In this document: positions 47,180 through 58,387 of the stretch, in pieces
Position numbering within the stretch: position 1 is the first letter of the stretch
Layout: the number at the start of each line of letters is the position of its first letter
Source: Apophysomyces variabilis
Taxonomy: Eukaryota > Mucoromycota > Mucoromycetes > Mucorales > Mucoraceae
Length of the DNA: 64,000 bases
Assembly (NCBI GenBank): GCA_002749535.1
Contig: MZZL01000133.1
Coordinates: 82,921-146,920, forward strand
Direction of reading: 5' to 3'
The notes under the pieces: model-generated
Database searches by the model: none
Told to the model about the DNA's origin: nothing
What the model saw: only the letters and a program-made list of their open reading frames with translations
Program-made: the position numbers and the translations under genes

Positions 47180-48536
47180 ATGAACTATTCCTCCTCCTCC
47201 TCCTTCTCCGTCACAGCCACCGACACCTTTGCAAAACTATGCGATAGGTTATCGCTGTCCACTTTACAACATCACTGGCAGATCGTCCTAACCTCCGCCA
47301 TCCTATGCGCCGTAATCTACCAGATCTCCTGCATCGTCTCGCCCCTCTTATTTCCAAAGACCTTTCAGTTCTTCAAAGGCGTAAGAACTAAAAGAAAAGA
47401 AAAGGCTGGCTGGGTCCACAAAAAAATGCTAATTCAATATATTGGATACATAAATTATAGTATAATGCACCCAACTGGCATATACACGTTGTCTCGACCG
47501 TGCATTGTGTGACTGTGGTGATTGGTTCGTTTTTTATCCTAGCCGATGATGAACTTGTCAAAGATCGAGTCTTTGGTTATGCTGCATGGGCAGCCGATAT
47601 CTACTCCATATCTTGCGGGTAAGTTGAAAGAAAAACAAACGGCAACAAAGGGGGGGAACAGCGAGACAAGAGAAAGGGAGAGGGAAATGGGTAGCAACCA
47701 GAGAGAAACTGACCGAGAATCGAACAATGAATTCCACCTTAGTTATTTTATATGGGATACTATTATCGCCCTTTATTTTATAAAAGATCAAGGCTTAACG
47801 ATGGTATTCCATGGTATCGCTTCGTTTTCCGTTTTCATCTTTTCTTTCGTAAGTGCTTCGGGAAACAGGGGGAGGAAGAGAACTCTGTGTGTGTGTGTGA
47901 AAGATCGATAGCCTGGAGAAACTCAAACGCAACGCTTATAAAACTAGAGACCTTTTGTGAACTATTACGGTGCCATTTTCCTCATGTATGAACTCAGCAC
48001 CATCTTCCTTAACTTCAATTGGTTCATGGTAAAGTTGGGAATTTATAGAATAAGGGCTAAGCGGGAAAGCCGGAGGATTAAATTGGTCTATTAGGATAAA
48101 CTCGGCTGGACCGGGAGCAGAATCCAATTGATCAATGGAGTAGCCCTTATTACCACCTTTTTCTGTGCACGTATTGTCTTTGGATTATACATGTCTTTTC
48201 GCATGTGGAGTAAGTTGGTTTATCTTTTTGGTTTCCGATTCAATGTGGGATAAACTCAGAAAGGCTAAAAGGGGTTAAATTTAACCTATTAGGTGATGTT
48301 TATGCCGTCAAGGAACAGGTACCATGGCGATGTAAGTAACCTAAAAAATAAGTAGTTATGTCAGAAGAAGGTGGGCTCAGTAGGATGTTGGTCATGACAT
48401 CTTTCTCTTTTCCTTAGATTGGATTGTTTATGGGTCGGCCAATTTCGTTACTTCCTGTTTAAACATTTACTGGTTCCGTTTGATGTGGCGAATGCTGCAG
48501 AAACGATTCCCCAAGCGTGCTATTAAGAAAGCATAA
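47180..48536 (+). CDS. TLC-domain membrane protein (TRAM/LAG1/CLN8 family, 272 aa)
   Basis: Seven exons: 47180-47380, 47461-47618, 47743-47848, 47948-48028, 48095-48209, 48293-48331, 48418-48536; the phases are all consistent. After a Ser-rich start, a first membrane helix (WQIVLTSAILCAVIYQIS) is followed by the TLC signature: NWHIHVVSTVHCVTVVIGSF, DRVFGYAAWAADIYSISCGY, FIWDTIIAL, VFHGIASFSVFIFSF, NYYGAIFLMYELSTIFLNFN, then further helices and a basic C-terminus KRFPKRAIKKA (ER-retention-like KKxx-type end). These resemble TMEM56/TLCD proteins, which handle lipids or membrane composition, rather than ceramide synthases, because the Lag1 double-His motif is not seen. The real second exon is short and easily missed, being read through by shadows. 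Confidence 0.85.
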
Positions 48537-48580
48537 AGAGATATACCCCTCCCTCCCTTCCCCTCCCCTTTTGTACCTTT

Positions 48581-48685
48581 CTTTTCCACATTGGCTGTTC
48601 ATATATATATATTTGCTGTTTGCTTTTCTTTTCCACATTGGCTGTTCATATATATATATTTGCTGTTTGCTTTTCTTTTCCATTC
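48581..48685. repeat. 47-bp tandem duplication after the TLC gene
   Basis: Two complete 47-base copies (starting CTTTTCCACATTGGCTGTTC and containing an ATATATATAT run) and a partial third copy, in the 3' UTR or just beyond it. Confidence 0.9.
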
Positions 48686-49271
48686 AATGCTTAAAATAAA
48701 AAGATTGAAAAAAGAAAAGGAAATTTGACGAGTTCCATGGACAACAAGGACCATCTAATTAATGGGCGGAGCAGTAACCTAGAAATAGAAAGTGGGACAT
48801 AGGAAACAGCCAACGATGATGGATGGCAATTCCATCCTAGTTGATCCAATGTAAAACCGAACATATTCTTTTTCTTTTATTGACGGTCCGCACGGTAATT
48901 GCTTTTGATACACACAGAGAGAATCTAGATTGTGAAGAACAAGTTGAAGTAAGTACCAACTTTCCTTGGTTTCTTAATAGTGTGGGAAACACACGAGAAA
49001 AAAAGGAGATAACAAAAGTTTAATGCATAGACAAGTATTTGATCACTGTAGAAAGTTCGCACAGATGGACATTTCTAGATATACCAGCAACTGCTCCTTT
49101 CTTTGAGAGAAAGTGGGGAATAAAAAGAAATCTTATTTTTTTTGGACTGTACCAAAAGGTGCGAGTTTGAGCGGAGGTTCGATCTGACCAAAATACTCCC
49201 CGACGGGCTTTCCTGCAAAACACTTTCTCTCTTCCGTCTGCTTTTTCCCAATCCGCTTATCGACATACTTC
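48686..49271. other. Intergenic, nothing recognised
   Basis: AT-rich spacer holding the upstream region of the BORCS6-like gene. No coding feature recognised. Confidence 0.5.
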
Positions 49272-49745
49272 ATGTCAAATCCCGATGCCAATGCGCCTCA
49301 TCATTTAGTCGATCTAACCATGTTGCAAAACCTGGAGGCAAGAGCCGTTGAACTATCGAACAATTTCGCTGCTGTGGTGGAGCATTTGCAACAACAAGCA
49401 CATCAAGTAAAAAGAACTGACATGACAGAAGAAAACGAACAGAAAGGAACCAACATGGACCTCTTTCTTTCAACATAGATGGCATCGGCCACGGTAGAAA
49501 CAGGCAGTGTCTATGTTTCTTCTGTTCGTCAGTTTTCGAACGAACTGGAAGCAAGTACGGCACGCACGGTCGAACTCATATCTCAATGCGATGAACTCGA
49601 CAAAGACTTGGCCCAACTCAACGATCTCGCAAAACAAATGTAAAAGATACATGATGCAAAGTGTCGACGAGGGGGGAAACTAACGTCTTTAAATAGCAAA
49701 CGCGTCGATAAGGCTTTAGATCAATTGCAGCAATGCATTGGTTAG
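49272..49745 (+). CDS. BORCS6-like BORC complex subunit (114 aa)
   Basis: Three exons: 49272-49406, 49479-49639 and 49697-49745, in phase. The product is almost wholly coiled coil: LQNLEARAVELSNNFAAVVE, HLQQQAHQMASATVETGSVY, VRQFSNELEASTARTVELIS, QCDELDKDLAQLNDLAKQIK, ending RVDKALDQLQQCIG. The pattern (long helix, Thr-Val-Glu turn, then cDELDK...LAxQIKxxxxxLxxL) resembles the C-terminal domain of BORCS6/lyspersin, a subunit of BORC, which recruits ARL8 to lysosomes; other BLOC1/BORC subunits are a possible alternative. The stop lies 35 bases from the PEX7 stop on the other strand, so the two 3' ends must overlap. Confidence 0.6.
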
Positions 49746-49780
49746 ATTGTTCCTTTTTTCTTTTTTTTATTGTTATTTAT

Positions 49781-51142
49781 CTATCGCATTAAAAGTCGTG
49801 GAGGCATAAATACATGGACACTTTCATCCCAAGCACATGTCGCTACTTGACCTTCCACATGTAAATTGAAATCAACACCAAGCACAAACTCCGTATGGGC
49901 ATCATGCATCTCCAGTAGATTGGAACCAGGAGGAGCAGCCGTATCCCAAAACCGAACTGACATATCATAGGCTGCACTGGCCAGAAGATTGGGTCGATGG
50001 GGTGACCATCGCACACGTCGGACAGCATATTCATGACCCACCAAACACACCACTTCACGATCCGGTCGACGCAGATCCCATACTTTGATGGTGCGATCGA
50101 CGGAACCGGTGACAAGCAGTTGATCTTGATACTTGTTCCAATCCGCACTGAGAATCTCGTTATTGTGAGCACGTAGTGTATGAATTGAACGAGGGCTCTT
50201 TGTATCCCAAATCTTCACTGTTTGATCACCGGATGCGGACAAGAGCATCGATGGGTTATAAGGCGACCAAGCAGTGGAATAAACGCAATGAGTATGTTCG
50301 GTATATGTTTGAAGTGATCGTGGTGCTTGAGGATTCCACTGTTCATGACGAAAAGGAAAAAAAAACCAACGCTTTAGAGATTCACCGAGACAAAAGAGAA
50401 CACAGAAGCCCTTCATCCAAATGGAGGAAAAGGAAAAATAGAAAGAGTCACTTACGATTTTGACTGTATGATCCCACGATCCACTTGAAAAGACATCTTT
50501 GGTCACTAAATTCCAATCGACCGAAAACACTTCTCGTTGATGTTCTTGCCAATTTTGAATGGGGAAATCCTAAAAGAAAGAGACCGATAGCGCATTCGCC
50601 TACCCCGTTAGTATAGGTATACACAAGAAACATATCGAGATAAAAAGAAAAAAAGAGTGTGCTCTCTTCCTCTGACTTACCGCTAACGTTGCGTCCCATA
50701 ATTTGATAGATCCATCACCACTGGAAGTAATCAGTTGATTCTCATGTACTTCACTCCATGCCACGTCGAACAGGCCATCCTGGCTATCGTATCTGCAGAA
50801 AACAAACATCCCTTCTTTCTCAGCTTTTTCCTTCCTTTTTTTTCTCTCTCTCTCCCTCCCTTTTTTAGGCCAAACTCATTTACTTACACTCGTTCCAACA
50901 CGATACCTTCTGGGCCACCGCCTGCCATACCAAGTAAAAAGAGACGTCCATTCCCTACGAGCCCAAAGTTGGAGGCTCCGGCTACGGCCAACTTGTTTTC
51001 GTAAAAGGGACTCCATTTGACCTGTCATAATGAACCCAGCTTCTTTTTTTAATGACCCGAGTCATTCAATGTCCCCCATGCACCTAAAGAAAAAACTTAC
51101 AGAATAGCCATTGAATCCTTCTGTGCGGAATTGAGTAAACAT
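49781..51142 (-). CDS. PEX7: Peroxisomal targeting signal 2 receptor PEX7
   Basis: A WD40 propeller that binds PTS2 signals in the cytosol and carries cargo to peroxisomes. Five exons: 51142-51101, 51021-50888, 50792-50681, 50569-50456, 50338-49781; the phases agree and give 319 aa, close to the family's ~320. Begins MFTQFRTEGFNGYSVKWSPF, which is typical of PEX7. WD repeats visible include DGLFDVAWSEVHENQLITSS with GDGSIKLWD; EVFSVDWN with WDHTVKI; TAWSPYNPSMLLSASGDQTV; ILSADWNKYQDQLLVTGSVD; RVRWSPHRPNLLASAAYDMS; and GVDFNLHVEGQVATCAWDES. Complete with no lesions. Confidence 0.95.
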
Positions 51143-51831
51143 AGCCTATAGTGTATATATATATGTATGTGTCTGTCTGTCTGTGTATACTGAGAGGTCA
51201 AGAAGGTCACTTTTTAAGGCGAAAAAAGACGAGTAAGCAGCTGTTTTCAGAACCCCGATCTTCACGTGTGAACGCGTTATACAACGATTAGATGAACCGT
51301 CTTTTGCCCACGACCTTAACCTGTCTCTTCTACCCCACATTCACTGTATGACTAGAGATCAACACTCAGCAGCATAAACGAACGACATTGGATCTGCAAG
51401 GACGAATAGAACTTGAATCATTTTCTGTGTTTTTTTTAATATGCAAATTTTTTGTGTGTGTGCGTGCTGTAATTGCGATATGGATGGGTAGGTTGAAAGT
51501 GTGAACTTTTTTTTTTGGCTGTGTGTGATATGGCATCTAAAAACAAAAGAAAATAAAAAGAAAGACCGTTTGATCAATAATGACTCCACTTTTTTCTTTT
51601 CGTTCTTTTTGGTATTCGTTTTTCTGTCTAGTCGCAGAAGCTTCCAAGAGGTAATTGACCAAGCGGGATTAAAAAAAAGAAAGGTTAAAAAAAAGAGTAG
51701 ATATTCACCTCTCACTCTCTCTCCACTCTCTCCTCCTCATTCACTGCCTCCACTCGCGCTCTCCCAAACTTCATTTCTTCCTCGCGCCTTCTCCTGTTAT
51801 CACCGCACCGCTCCACGCCTTGCCATATTTC
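51143..51831. other. Intergenic: PEX7 promoter and NRP1-like 3' end
   Basis: Contains a TA/TG microsatellite at 51153-51186 (read on plus) and CT-rich stretches at 51709-51760. No gene recognised. Confidence 0.55.
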
Positions 51832-54292
51832 TCAATACCCCGCTGGAGGCCCACCCTCGCCCATCGTTGGATTGACCATCCCGCACTTGCCGCAATGAGT
51901 ACGCTTTGCAAAATCTACATACATCAAACTTAGTAAAGAGGATCTCGCAACGGAGAAAAAAAAACAACACAAAGATCCTTACTGTGAAAACTGCACGATT
52001 CATTTCGGCAGATCCAATCACCAGCTAAAGAAAAACCAACCAATGCACGGTTAATCTCTTCCCTTTCTTTTTCATGCTAGCCAAAACTAATTGTACTTAC
52101 GTTTCATTCCAGGATTGCCACTAGGGACATAACCGGCTGGGGGCTGAGGAGTATTTAGAGGTTTCGCCGTGCTGCACTTTAGACAATGAAATCTGGATGC
52201 AAAGTTATGAGAGTTACACGATGGACTTTTGCAAAAGGAAAAAAAAAGTTAGAAACGATTCTTTGTCTTTCAAAAACAATTAGCTTACCAATACCAATCT
52301 CCCGGTCGAAATTGTGCACTAAGGCCACCCGGTGGACCATGGTGCCCACCACTATACCCTTGGTTTCCATAACCATAGGAACCTCCTCCAGAATTATATC
52401 CTCCTTGTCCATATCCTCCGCCTGGACCACCATAGCTGTCTCCACCATAATTGTAGTTTGGTTGAGGAGAATAGCCACCATGCTGAGGGGGCGTCGGATT
52501 AGGTGTATGGCAACGGAAACAGGTCGATCGTGAAGCAAAATTTTGAAAACCGCATGTGGGATTGGGGCAATACCAATCACCAGGACGGAAAGTGATAGGC
52601 GGACGACCATAACCTGCACCTGGTCCGGCCATAGGAGGAGCTGGCTGGGCAGAATGGCCTCCACCACCACTTGGACGATAACTTCCGCATTTCATACATT
52701 GATTTCGGGATGCGTAGTTATGAAAACTGCAGGAATGATTGGGGCAGATCCAATCTCCAGGATTGAAGGTCGGTGCAGGCATCGGCGGTGGCACAGCAGA
52801 AGGGTTGGGATTCTCAGCATTGCACTTGAAACAGTTGCGACGGGAAGCAAAATTGTGAAAAGAGCAGTTGGGACAATTCCAATCTCCAGGTCGAAGACGA
52901 CGACCTTTGGCTTGCAGAGGAAATGAAACCAACATATTGCCAGCAGCCTCGATCACTCTTTCGCTACTAGGGCACACTTCAATAGGTCGATCACCGAGAC
53001 ATCGTCCGTTCAAAGAAAGTGCCCGCATGGCATCGTCATGCTGATGGAAAATCACGAAGCCAGAGATACTTGGCTTGGAATGATCGGTAGGTTGAATCAT
53101 CCACATATTCGTTGGTCGTAATCCGTTTGATGAAAACCACGCCTCTAATTCACCCTGCGTCACCTCATACGGCAGACCTGCTAAATGTATTACAGTCGAT
53201 TCCTCCTTCTTGAATTGTTGTAGATCAGCACTGGTATCAATGGGATGAACAAATACATCAGGATGGCGGAATCCAGTCAAATAGCGTACAACATTCAATG
53301 TGGTAAGACAGGCACCTAAACCGACTGTTTCGCCTTCCACTTTTTCCAAATGAAATGTGTCGCACAAGTCTTTCAAGGAGGTTGTTCGCAAGCTCACTTC
53401 TGGATGGTGCACTTGCCAACGTTGTATTTCCTGCTTCAAATCAAACATGCGACAGTACGCCAAATACCCGGGGAGTTCAATATTCTTGTCTCTGGCTTCA
53501 CGAGGGAGCTGTATCCGTAATACCCATCCACCATGTGTCACAAAGCAAAAGCTCAAGTTCTTTCCCTCAATCTCCTTTTGAATATATTCGTCAAACTCAC
53601 GAATAGCATCTTCAAGGTAACCAGCAGACGTAAGATCACCCCATGTAATACCCGTTACTTGCTGACAGAATTGAGTGAGAGGCGTACGATCCGGCTTAAC
53701 GTAGATCTGTTGCTTGTGAAGTACTTCCATGTTTGAGGCATTGACAACGACAAATGATAACTCTATAAAAGTCCCAACAAAAAATAAATAAAGCCATGAG
53801 ATTCAAATGCATCTTTTGACTGTGTCAACTTGCCAATGATCTCAGAATTTTCCTAAAACAGTAGTCAGTTTGGCCATAAAAGTTTTTTTATTGCCTTACC
53901 TTGGTAACTTGAACAGAAGCCGGATTAGTGGGATTTTCATCACAAGTTGCTTCCACATTAAGTATGATTAAACGTTTAAATGGTACGTTGGTCTCCAGTG
54001 GGATCGGTTTCACAGACGGCCCAGACTCCTCCTCTTGAGTATTCTCTACCTTTACCTTGACAGATGAATGATCAAGCTCCAATTTGGTCTCTTCCTTGAC
54101 TGGTTCCTCCTTTTCTGCAGCGGCATGGCTGCTAGACTTGGGTTCTTCATTCTCAACCTTCACAGGCACATCTGGCTCGTTGTCTTCAATTTTAGTTTCT
54201 TCTAACAATTGCTTTTTTGATTCTTGAGGAACATCATTCTCTTCAAGCTCATCCGCTTTTCTTTTACGATCGATTGAGCCTGGTACGTCCAT
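51832..54292 (-). CDS. NRP1: NRP1-like RNA-binding protein: degenerate DEDDh exonuclease fold, RRM, five RanBP2 zinc fingers (711 aa)
   Basis: Six exons: 54292-53900, 53852-53834 (19 nt), 53762-52289, 52225-52101, 52024-51983 and 51914-51832; they sum to 712 codons in phase. An acidic/Lys-rich N-terminus (1-100) precedes a DEDDh-exonuclease-like domain (about 105-300). An RRM follows (about 326-403: STVIHLAGLPYEVTQGELEA, SGFVIFHQHDDAMRAL). Five RanBP2-type fingers come last, e.g. GDWNCPNC...NCFKC, GDWICPNHSC...CMKC, GDWYCPNPTC...CFRC, WCPSC...CLKC and GDWICRNESC...CGKC. A Gly/Tyr/Gln-rich segment lies between fingers 3 and 4. The order matches fungal Nrp1 proteins (stress-granule RNA binding). 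The nuclease motifs are altered: ILNVEATCDE (Asp to Asn), THGGWVLR (Asp to Val), and no HxxxxD motif. The intron after the 19-nt exon begins GC (GCAAGT). Confidence 0.9.
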
Positions 54293-55279
54293 TGTGTAAA
54301 ATACAGGTCAACTTGTCTTTTTTTCTCTGGCCTTTAAAATAGAAGACTCTCAACAACAAACAGAGTCACGAAATCCGCCATGAGTGCTGCTTGTTCCTAA
54401 TACCACAGTTGGCGCTGTCTCCGATTGAAATTCTGCGTTACTTGTCTCCCCGTGACATAACGGGGGCTGATCCTCCTCTGTCTATGAGAGTTCACCTTTT
54501 ATCCGTACATTTGCCAACATATTCGAAGAGAACGTACACATTAATTAGCGTTCCAACCAATTTCACATACGAAAAATGGTAATGGACATCGATTCGTTTA
54601 CGAACACTCCTCCAATTGATAGTTCATCTTACTGAGACATGATCAGATGTTCAAGCAAAGAAGCGAAAGAATAGCAACGGATACAGTGGTCTGAGGATTA
54701 TATAACTAACCTATTCTACGGAAGAAAGACTGACTATAAAAACCATTGATAGAGTCGTCGAAACTACTAGGCATTACATCAAAAAACATCCCTGGTATAC
54801 AAAGGAAAATAATAGTCAAATACTACAGTACGACATTAGAAAGACTTGGCCTGAGGCTGTCATAGCGTTATTATACCAGCCATATTTGTTCAATAAACAT
54901 CAAACTGATAAGGGTCTATAATACCAGAATTTTCCATTGCGTCACAGTCATACAGAAGGAGAGAAATGAAGTGTGTATCAGAAAATGAGCAAGATCTGCA
55001 TTTGATTAAACCTTATGTTTATATTGAAGGAGGTGGTACATTTGCAAAAGATGTGATGATTCTTCCGAATACACATCAGCGAAGAGTGCTGTAACTGAAG
55101 AATTAGTAAGAGAGACGTATATAAAATACTTCGAGACTCTTGCCGGGTGTTTATTTCAAAGTAAGAATTGATTACGATTAAGGGTCGGCAAAATATTCGT
55201 GTATTCGTATTCATTCGTGCCGATCCCTAATAACGATTAAGATGATGATATGCTGAAGACTATTGTTTTTGAATATTTG
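54293..55279. other. NRP1 promoter side, then decayed plus-strand sequence ahead of Fanzor
   Basis: From about 54650 readable plus-strand pieces occur: RVVETTRHYIKKHPWYTKEN, then ILQYDIRKTWPEAVIALLYQ, with stops on both sides, and at about 54966 MKCVSENEQDLHLIKPYVYI followed by EGGGTFAKDVMILPN and a stop. Family not recognised. They may be the start of the Fanzor-carrying element or an unrelated remnant. Confidence 0.35.
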
Positions 55280-58115
55280 TTCACACAACGTAATTGATAG
55301 GCTTGGACTCCAAAAAGCAAGAACAACGGAGGAAACGGCAAAGAGGCCAACGTCGATCAACATAGTTATTGCGATTTGATACTTATCTTACAGTATCCGC
55401 TTGCAGCCATCTGTTTCAATTGTGATGGCCGAGGGCATACATCTCGCCAAGACAAACGATGTATATTATTCAAGGGTAAGCTATATCAAATGCTGGCACT
55501 CTTAGTTTTCTAAATAACTTGAAACTAAGGGAAGAGGAAGAGGAAGGATGGTGTCGAGAAGCACCAAAAAAAACGTGCCAAAATCGAACGAAATCAAGCA
55601 AACAAGAACCCGAATGCAGCTGGTCCCTGTGCATCTTGCAATGAAACTGGTCACTTGACTTCAAGATCCTCAAGACGTAGAAACCACAAAACAAATATCA
55701 AAGAAAAGGTCAAACAACTTTTACAATCTGACAGCGAAATGTATACGCGAGTGTTGCCGTATGAATCTGTCGTACGTCAAGAACATGCAGACAGATTACG
55801 AACACGGATCGTAGAGCTCTCTGCTTTTGTTCGGGAGGTCATATGCAGAGCACAGATGTTTGTTAATGGCTATATTATCAATCACTCCCGGTCTGAGATC
55901 TCCGTCGATGTTTTCTCGCAAAATTTCTGGTATTCTGTCTGTCAATTAGTTCTCGGCAAAACAATCACCAATACGAACCCAAACTTTCCCGAATCGATCA
56001 GGCAAGAGTGGTTGGTATATCGAGCGCTTTATTCGGAGATTGTATACCCGCTTCGAGGATTTGTTGGCTACAGTCATGCTCTGTCGGCTGCCTGGCCTTC
56101 CATAGCAGAGGCCTATACAAGCCATATTGTTGACAATTTCTACGGTCGAATATCAACTTATTCTTTATACAAATTGCAAAGGCTCGTGCCAGTAAGCTCG
56201 ACTATTAATTAAATCGACTTGGACGTATTTATAAAATATGATAGGCACTTAGTACGAGCCATGCTCGACAGATTGTTTGGGACTTCATCATGGAAGTTGT
56301 CGCAAATGGTGAGCCTATATGGCCAGTCCATGCTGTGGACCTAGTTTCCGTTTATATTGTTGACTCGGTTTGGGACATCCTTGATGAATTACAAGCAGTT
56401 ATTCCTCTGCCTTATGAGCAAGCAGCATTGGCAACATCGCCTGGGAGATACATTCCTCTTCTCCGGCATATCCTTGCAAGGTACACGGAGCTACATTAGG
56501 AGGCTTAGGCCGCCTCAATTCTAATGACGCTTGCAAGCAACAACACCACTCAACATAAACAGCGCATATCATTACCAAAACTCTTTTCATTAGCTCCGCT
56601 TCCATCATTTCAATGGCGCTTTGTCACGGTCAATTCTCAAGCGTTATCGACTCTTGCGTCAATTAGTTTACCAACGAGTAATGATTATGACAGTAATCTT
56701 GCCCTGTTTAATCAATGTTTTGATCTTGATCGATATGGGTTCAACAGGTAAGCTTCAATTCGATTATCGACGAAGCCATGGTTTAGTTAAGCTATATTGG
56801 TTAGAATCGATTCAAAACAAGTATTCCGAAATCAAATTTTGACAGACGGGTTTTCTGTTCATTTTCAGTTTTCTCGCGCCAAACCAGTTAGGACAACCAT
56901 GGATGAAGGTATCCAACTTGAAGACTTGAATATCAAGGAGGTTCAGGAATACTTTCGCCCAGCAGCCTTGGATCCTGGTGTTCGTGCTTTGTTCACTGTG
57001 TCCTATGGCTATTCTGAAGAAAGCCATGAGATTCGGCGCTGCTCCACTGCGGAGTACTATGCTCTAACAGGATCTGCCCGCAGAAATAATCAACTAAACA
57101 AGGAAAAGCAGACCGCTGGAATTAAAGAAATCGAATCAAAACCCCCGAGCGCAAAGACCTGCGGCAGCGTCCAATACTCTGAGTATTTGTAGTACTTCTT
57201 TCTGCATCGCGAAGAGCTTTTTGGTTTTTACCGCTATGGTAGAAGTCGTGGCCGATTCTACAACTATCAGGGGAGACAACGCGCTAGAGACGAAATTGCA
57301 AACATACTGATCAATGGCGGCAAAGTATATGACCGAAGGCGAAGAAAGAAAACTAAGCGAAATCGGAAAGAGAGGAGAAGAAATCGGAAAAAGAAGAAGG
57401 ATAAGCGAGTACGTGGATGCCAGGAAAGATTGGCTGGCAGTCCCAAAAGGACTGAACCGTCTCACGATAGGTAAATGATGCTTTGTTTATTACAATAGGA
57501 CAAGTCGATGATAACTGATGACAATCTATAGTAATATAAGAAGACCTGAATCATCCATCAGATCAACAAACACAAACAGAAGACTTCTTCAGTGGAATAA
57601 ACAGAAAGTCAAAGTCGACAATGATGGCAAAATGCCATTGATTGCGTTTGGTAACGGGATGTTCAATCAAAGAAAAACAAAATTTAAGGGCCATCCTTCT
57701 GGGGTGGTTGGAAAGCTATGGAGTAGCCTTACAAGACCGGAGCGGCAACGGCAGGTTCTAGTTGTCACTGTAGACGAATACTTATCTTCACAGGTAAATC
57801 CATCAGGCTTATTCTTCCTTCTTATTTTTGTAATGAATAACTTTCATATTGTGCTTAGATCTGTCATTGCTGCATCAGCGAACTTTACAGAAGATGAAGA
57901 CTTTAGACGGCGTTACCCACCATGGTGTCCTTGGGTGCAAGAACTGTGGTACACTATGGGATCGTGACGTGAATGCGTCCAAAAATCTTTATGAAATTTC
58001 CTTGTCTGTGTGGTCCAACGGAAGTAGACCTGCTGTATTTCGCCGGGCAAGGGATAGTCAAAATGATGCCAATATCACCACGTCGAATGTAGGTTCCTTT
58101 TCCAGAAGGATTTAG
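55280..58115 (+). pseudogene. Fanzor (eukaryotic TnpB-like RNA-guided nuclease), decayed copy
   Basis: The N-terminal part has two zinc knuckles: CFNCDGRGHTSRQDKRC (from about 55411) and, after a 53-nt intron (55476-55528), CASCNETGHLTSRSSRRRNH (from about 55629). A long helical region follows (55655-56212; RLRTRIVELSAFVREVICRA). After an intron come LSTSHARQIVWDFIMEVVAN and QWRFVTVNSQALSTLASISL, then FNQCFDLDRYGF and NQILTDGFSVHFQFSRA. The RuvC pieces are in order: I, AALDPGVRALFTVSYG (about 56963, Asp); II, VLVVTVDEYLSSQ (about 57755, Glu); a CxxC just after the next intron; then LGCKNCGTLWDRDVNASKNL (about 57933, RuvC III Asp). Lesions: in-frame TAGs at about 56497 and 56506, a TAG at 57190-57192, and a one-base frame change in the finger at about 57880. 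All three acidic residues survive, but no full protein can be made from this copy as read. Confidence 0.8.
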
Positions 58116-58387
58116 ATTGTTACACTTGTGGTAAGTGATTATGCCAGTCTCTTCGATTATCACTAACTTCAGGAAACTGTTTTCACTGCGCGGGACCTTC
58201 TTATGCCAATTGGAAATCATGGTTTGCCCTTGCCTTTGAATTATGGGCAAGAGAAAGGCATGTAGCATCAATATCTCTCATGAATATCTGGCTGAACGGT
58301 GCAACTTGTCGTTTGTGTAACGCAAACCAAATTTCCGATTGGCGCAAAAAAGGGGTTTCGAGCAGCGTAAAAATGTTTCCGCAAAAA

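Noticed and set aside
52179..52670. 163-aa minus-strand frame
   Set aside because: Shadow of the Gly/Tyr-rich and zinc-finger part of the NRP1-like gene.
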